A DNA stretch of 5,502 nucleotides from Methanobrevibacter sp. GTDB lineage: Archaea; Methanobacteriota; Methanobacteria; Methanobacteriales; Methanobacteriaceae. This document shows positions 5,384-5,502 of this stretch, piece by piece. The stretch is taken from the NCBI GenBank assembly GCA_031289975.1, contig JAITOM010000143.1:1-5502 (forward strand), given 5' to 3'. The position numbers and the translations under genes were made by a program. The notes under the pieces are model-generated. The model was not told the DNA's origin. It saw nothing but the letters and a program-made list of their open reading frames with translations, and did no database searches. Positions within the stretch are counted from its first letter, which is position 1; each line of letters opens with the position of its first letter.

Positions 5384-5502
5384 TATAGTCATTTTGGAAA
5401 AGTTCTTAATTTTTGGATGATAATCTTTTTTATTAAATTATTTAATTTCAAATATTAATTTATAAAAATCTATAATTTTAAATTTTAAATAATATAAATT
5501 TA
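5384..5502 (+). mobile_element. Left end of a second copy of the MITE-like element (cut by window edge)
   Basis: Positions 5384-5409 equal 1136-1161 base for base, and 5435-5498 equal 1185-1248 base for base (64 nt). The 23-25 nt between these blocks differ, with a net 2-bp length change. Orientation is the same as copy 1, with the equivalent position 4,248 bp away. The left ends of the two copies resemble each other more than the left and right arms of copy 1 do, so they share a recent common source. The rest lies outside the window. Confidence 0.85.

Noticed and set aside
1..5502. tRNA or rRNA genes
   Set aside because: No cloverleaf with a GTTCRANNC-type T-arm and no rRNA-like GC-rich segment was found on either strand by eye.

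Overview
The window is a very AT-rich stretch of archaeal DNA, most likely from a methanogen of the order Methanobacteriales (Methanobrevibacter- or Methanosphaera-like). Three things point there: a DUF5612/ACT-domain protein of a type I associate with methanogens, ribosome-binding sites resembling the archaeal GGTGA/GGAG class, and TATA boxes with purine-rich BRE elements. The assignment comes from recall and sequence style; no database was searched.

Layout: (1) 1-177, minus: the N-terminal 59 residues of an IS200/IS605-type Y1 transposase (TnpA), cut by the window edge just before the expected HUH motif. Its promoter (199-215) and a subterminal hairpin (247-288) mark this end of the insertion sequence. 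(2) 305-958, minus: a 217-aa ACT + DUF5612 protein. (3) 959-2042: about 1.1 kb with no gene. It holds the DUF5612 promoter, a 777-bp non-coding element with long imperfect terminal inverted repeats (1136-1912), and a structured argS upstream region. (4) 2043-3758, plus: argS, arginyl-tRNA synthetase. (5) 3835-5079, plus: larC, the nickel-insertion enzyme of nickel-pincer cofactor synthesis. (6) 5080-5502: no gene. It holds a chain of hairpins with U-rich tracts, a good archaeal promoter facing right, and from 5384 the left end of a second copy of the element.

The three complete genes have no obvious common pathway. argS and larC are 76 bp apart on the same strand and could be co-transcribed; the DUF5612 gene diverges from them across the element.

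The most unusual content is the repeat element. Copy 1 is a MITE-like long palindrome. Its centre carries four back-to-back hairpins arranged as two tandem two-hairpin units, and the paired bases change together between the units, which suggests that the folded RNA or single-stranded DNA matters. Its right arm seems to have been expanded by about 190 bp between 22-bp direct repeats. The left end of copy 2 is identical to copy 1 over two blocks of 26 and 64 nt, so the family was probably active recently. The two copies lie in the same orientation around argS-larC.
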